NCBI RefSeq assembly: GCF_003417535.1
Contig: NZ_QVLS01000010.1
Coordinates: forward strand, 166,978-230,977
Direction: 5' to 3'
Length of the DNA: 64,000 bases
Source: Hydrogenophaga borbori
GTDB lineage: Bacteria; Pseudomonadota; Gammaproteobacteria; Burkholderiales; Burkholderiaceae_C
The notes under the pieces are model-generated. The model was not told the DNA's origin, ran no database searches, and saw only the letters and a program-made list of their open reading frames with translations. Every line of letters starts with the position of its first letter. The stretch's first letter is position 1. Of this stretch, positions 61,969 to 64,000 are shown piece by piece. The position numbers and the translations under genes are program-made.

Positions 61969-63060
61969 ATGACCCCGCCGCCGACGACCGTCGCGTGGGC
62001 CGACCCGCAGCGCGAGGCGGCCTTCCATACCTGGCTCGCGCCGCTGGCGCGCCAACACCACCTGCTCCCCGCCAGCCTGCGCCCGGCCTCGGCCGACGCG
62101 AGCTTTCGCCGCTACCTGCGGCTGGACGACGCGGCCGGCGGCAGCGCGATCGTGATGGACGCGCCGCCCGACAAGGAAAACAGCGAGCCCTTCGTGCGCA
62201 TCGCCGAGCTGATGCGCGCGGCCGGCCTGCGCGTGCCGCAGGTGCTCGATTGGGATCGGGCCCACGGCTTCCTGCTGCTCGACGACCTGGGCACGCAGAC
62301 CATGCTGGACGTCATCGACGCCGCGCAGCCCCAGGCCAACGCGGACCTCTACCGCGACGCCCTGGCCGCCTTGCTGCCCTGGCAGCAGGCCAGCCGCCCC
62401 GGCGTGCTGCCGCCCTACGACGAGGCCGTGCTGCGCCGCGAACTGCAACTCTTCCCCGACTGGTACCTCGGACAACACAAGGGCATCACCCTGGACGACA
62501 GCCAGCAACAGGTGCTGCACAAGACCTTCGACCTGATCGTGGCCCGCGTGCTGGCCATGCCCACGGTCTACGTGCACCGCGACTTCATGCCGCGCAACCT
62601 CATGGTGCTGCGCGAACGCGGCGACACGCCGGCCACGCAGCTTGGCGTGCTCGATTTCCAGGACGCGCTGCACGGCCCCATCGCCTACGACATCGCCAGC
62701 CTCATGCGCGACGCCTTCCTCAGCTGGGAGGAAGACTTCGTCATCGATGTCACCGTGCGTTACTGGGAACAGGCGCGCAAGCTCGGTCTCATGGATTTCG
62801 AGGACTGGCACGCCGACTTCGGCGCCTTCTACCGCGCGGTGGAGTGGATGGGCCTGCAGCGCCACCTCAAGGTCGCGGGCATCTTCGCGCGCCTCACGCT
62901 GCGCGACGGCAAGCCCAAGTACCTGGCCGATGCGCCGCGCTTCATCGCCTACATCCGCGCCACCGCCCACCGCTACCGCGAACTGGCGCCGCTGCTGCGC
63001 CTGATCGACGGGGTGGAAGGCCTGCAGGCGGCCAGCGGCTGGTCCTTCGGCAGGGCATGA
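61969..63060 (+). CDS. amgK: N-acetylmuramate/N-acetylglucosamine kinase
   Basis: AmgK phosphorylates MurNAc (and GlcNAc) at C1 with ATP, giving the substrate of MurU. The 363-residue aminoglycoside-phosphotransferase-fold protein has DASFRRYLRL near the N-terminus, the catalytic loop VYVHRDFMPRNLMVL and the metal site LGVLDFQDALHGP. Its position divergent from lptD matches Pseudomonas. murU, adjacent there, is at 50034 here. Confidence 0.9.
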   Translation: MTPPPTTVAWADPQREAAFHTWLAPLARQHHLLPASLRPASADASFRRYLRLDDAAGGSAIVMDAPPDKENSEPFVRIAELMRAAGLRVPQVLDWDRAHGFLLLDDLGTQTMLDVIDAAQPQANADLYRDALAALLPWQQASRPGVLPPYDEAVLRRELQLFPDWYLGQHKGITLDDSQQQVLHKTFDLIVARVLAMPTVYVHRDFMPRNLMVLRERGDTPATQLGVLDFQDALHGPIAYDIASLMRDAFLSWEEDFVIDVTVRYWEQARKLGLMDFEDWHADFGAFYRAVEWMGLQRHLKVAGIFARLTLRDGKPKYLADAPRFIAYIRATAHRYRELAPLLRLIDGVEGLQAASGWSFGRA

Positions 63061-63118
63061 GGCCATTGCCGCGCGGCGCCGCTGGGTGAGTCCGCTTCTC
63101 GCACCGCGAAGGGTTCAC

Positions 63119-63823
63119 ATGCCACGCTTTTTCTGCGACGCGGCGCTCGCCCCCGGGGCCGAGCTCGCGCTGCCCCCGGGCGCCGCGCGCCATGTGCAGG
63201 TGCTGCGCCTGCAGCCGGGCGAGGAAATCACCCTGTTCAACGGCGAGGGCGGCCAGTGGTCGGCGCGCATCGCGCGCATGGGTCGCAGCGAGGTCGCGGT
63301 GCGCGTGGAGGCGCACGAGGCCACCGAGCGCGAGGCGGCGCGCGAGGTCACGCTGGCCATCGGCATGCCCGCCAACGAGCGCATGGACTGGCTGGTGGAG
63401 AAGGCCACCGAGCTGGGCGTGGCGCGGCTCGCGCCGCTGCACACGCAGCACGGCGTGCTGCGCCTGTCGGGCGAGCGCGCACTGAAAAAGCAGGCGCACT
63501 GGCGGGCCATCGCGCAGGCCTCCTGCGAGCAGTGCGGCCGCAACCGCGTGCCCACCATCGAACCGGTGCGCGACTTCGCGGCGTTCCTGCGCGAGGCCGC
63601 TGGCGCGCGCGTGGTGCTCTCGCTGGCCGAGGGCGGCGCGCCCGCGCCCCAGGCGCTGCGCGGCGAGGCGCCGCTCACGGTGCTGATCGGCCCCGAAGGC
63701 GGCTTGAGCGCCGCCGAGGATGCGCAGGCCCGTGCGGCGGGCTTCGCCCCCACGCACCTGGGCGCGCGCGTGCTGCGCGCCGAGACCGCGGCCCTGGCGG
63801 CGCTGACGCTCGCGCTCGCCTGA
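63119..63823 (+). CDS. rsmE: 16S rRNA (uracil1498-N3)-methyltransferase
   Basis: The 234-residue SPOUT enzyme methylates U1498 in helix 44 of 16S rRNA. It starts MPRFFCDAALAPG with the PUA-like domain (HVQVLRLQPGEEITLFNG). The knotted SAM site is seen as LIGPEGGLSAAE and LGARVLRAETAALAAL. The ATG at 63119 follows amgK by 58 nt. Confidence 0.95.
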   Translation: MPRFFCDAALAPGAELALPPGAARHVQVLRLQPGEEITLFNGEGGQWSARIARMGRSEVAVRVEAHEATEREAAREVTLAIGMPANERMDWLVEKATELGVARLAPLHTQHGVLRLSGERALKKQAHWRAIAQASCEQCGRNRVPTIEPVRDFAAFLREAAGARVVLSLAEGGAPAPQALRGEAPLTVLIGPEGGLSAAEDAQARAAGFAPTHLGARVLRAETAALAALTLALA

Positions 63824-63841
63824 GCCCGCGCGCGGCCCGGC

Positions 63842-64000
63842 TCAGGCCGCCCGAGGCGCCAGCCGGAACACCGCCACCGCCTGGCTGAGGCGCTCGGCCT
63901 GCTCCTTCAGGCTCTGGGCGGCGGCCGCGCTCTGCTCCACCAGCGCCGCGTTCTGCTGCGTCATCTGGTCCAGCTGGTTCACCGCCACGTTCACCTGCCC
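63842..64000 (-). CDS. C-terminal end of a methyl-accepting chemotaxis protein
   Basis: The minus strand is open from the window edge to a TGA at 63844-63842, giving 52 residues: [20 protein letters not shown], then [15 protein letters not shown] and a short tail ending LAPRAA. This is the conserved distal signalling-helix and methylation segment of bacterial chemoreceptors. Only the last part is present. There is no C-terminal CheR-tethering pentapeptide. Confidence 0.85.
   Translation of the reverse strand, partial: GQVNVAVNQLDQMTQQNAALVEQSAAAAQSLKEQAERLSQAVAVFRLAPRAA

Overview
The window is GC-rich chromosomal DNA, densely packed with genes on both strands. Gene content and order point to a betaproteobacterium of the order Burkholderiales, most likely family Comamonadaceae (Hydrogenophaga/Acidovorax-like). 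Supporting signs are the divergent yhdP/glnE pair, the lptD-surA-rsmA operon with amgK divergent from lptD, a DUF3717/DUF1289 protein, sucCD, and a recurring TACAAT-type -10 box just before start codons. No tRNA, rRNA, insertion sequence, prophage or CRISPR array was recognised.

Layout. 1-2150: end of a P-loop ATPase, a J-domain protein, lytic transglycosylase mltA, and a 51-residue membrane protein starting 19 nt from mltA. 2174-9928: yhdP, a nitrilase-family amidase and a DctS/DctR-type two-component system read leftwards. 10000-13345: glnE and a rhombosortase-like intramembrane protease. 13353-18503: diiron ferritin-like protein, FAD oxidoreductase, glutathione transferase, purB, DUF3717 protein. 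18570-20661: two TerC proteins head to head, the rightward one behind a yybP-ykoY (manganese) riboswitch. 20690-25301: BepA-like protease, moaC, then a visibly less GC-rich segment with a pilin-glycosylation-type ligase and a type IV pilin under a sigma-54 promoter. 25490-27881: metallo-beta-lactamase-fold phosphodiesterase, FHA protein and PP2C phosphatase. 28110-36410: sucCD, argC, recX-recA, marR, a TctD/TctE-type two-component system, a second glutathione transferase. 36442-41622: a topoisomerase III fused to a SWIB domain, divergent from a SET-domain lysine methyltransferase, then birA and a SPOR protein. 41657-45658: a subtilisin-like protease with a GlyGly-CTERM tail, a hydrolase, a TetR repressor with an 18-bp palindromic operator, and an SMR pump. 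45722-52291: gap, tkt, a cation exchanger, murU, pepP. 52297-57221: an iron-storage cluster (small unknown protein, bfr, bfd) with a Fur box, maeB, and a secreted barnase-family RNase with a barstar inhibitor. 57339-64000: rsmA, surA, lptD, amgK, rsmE and the end of a chemotaxis receptor.

How the parts connect. Cell-wall and envelope functions recur: mltA releases anhydromuropeptides, AmgK and MurU recycle MurNAc, and YhdP, BepA, SurA and LptD build the outer membrane. Central carbon metabolism is represented by sucCD, gap, tkt and maeB. The rhombosortase at 12.7 kb and the GlyGly-CTERM protease at 41.7 kb look like an enzyme and its substrate. The most unusual locus is at 36.4-40.0 kb: a SWIB-tailed topoisomerase with a Lys/Ala/Pro-rich linker faces a SET methyltransferase across a strongly alternating purine-pyrimidine tract.
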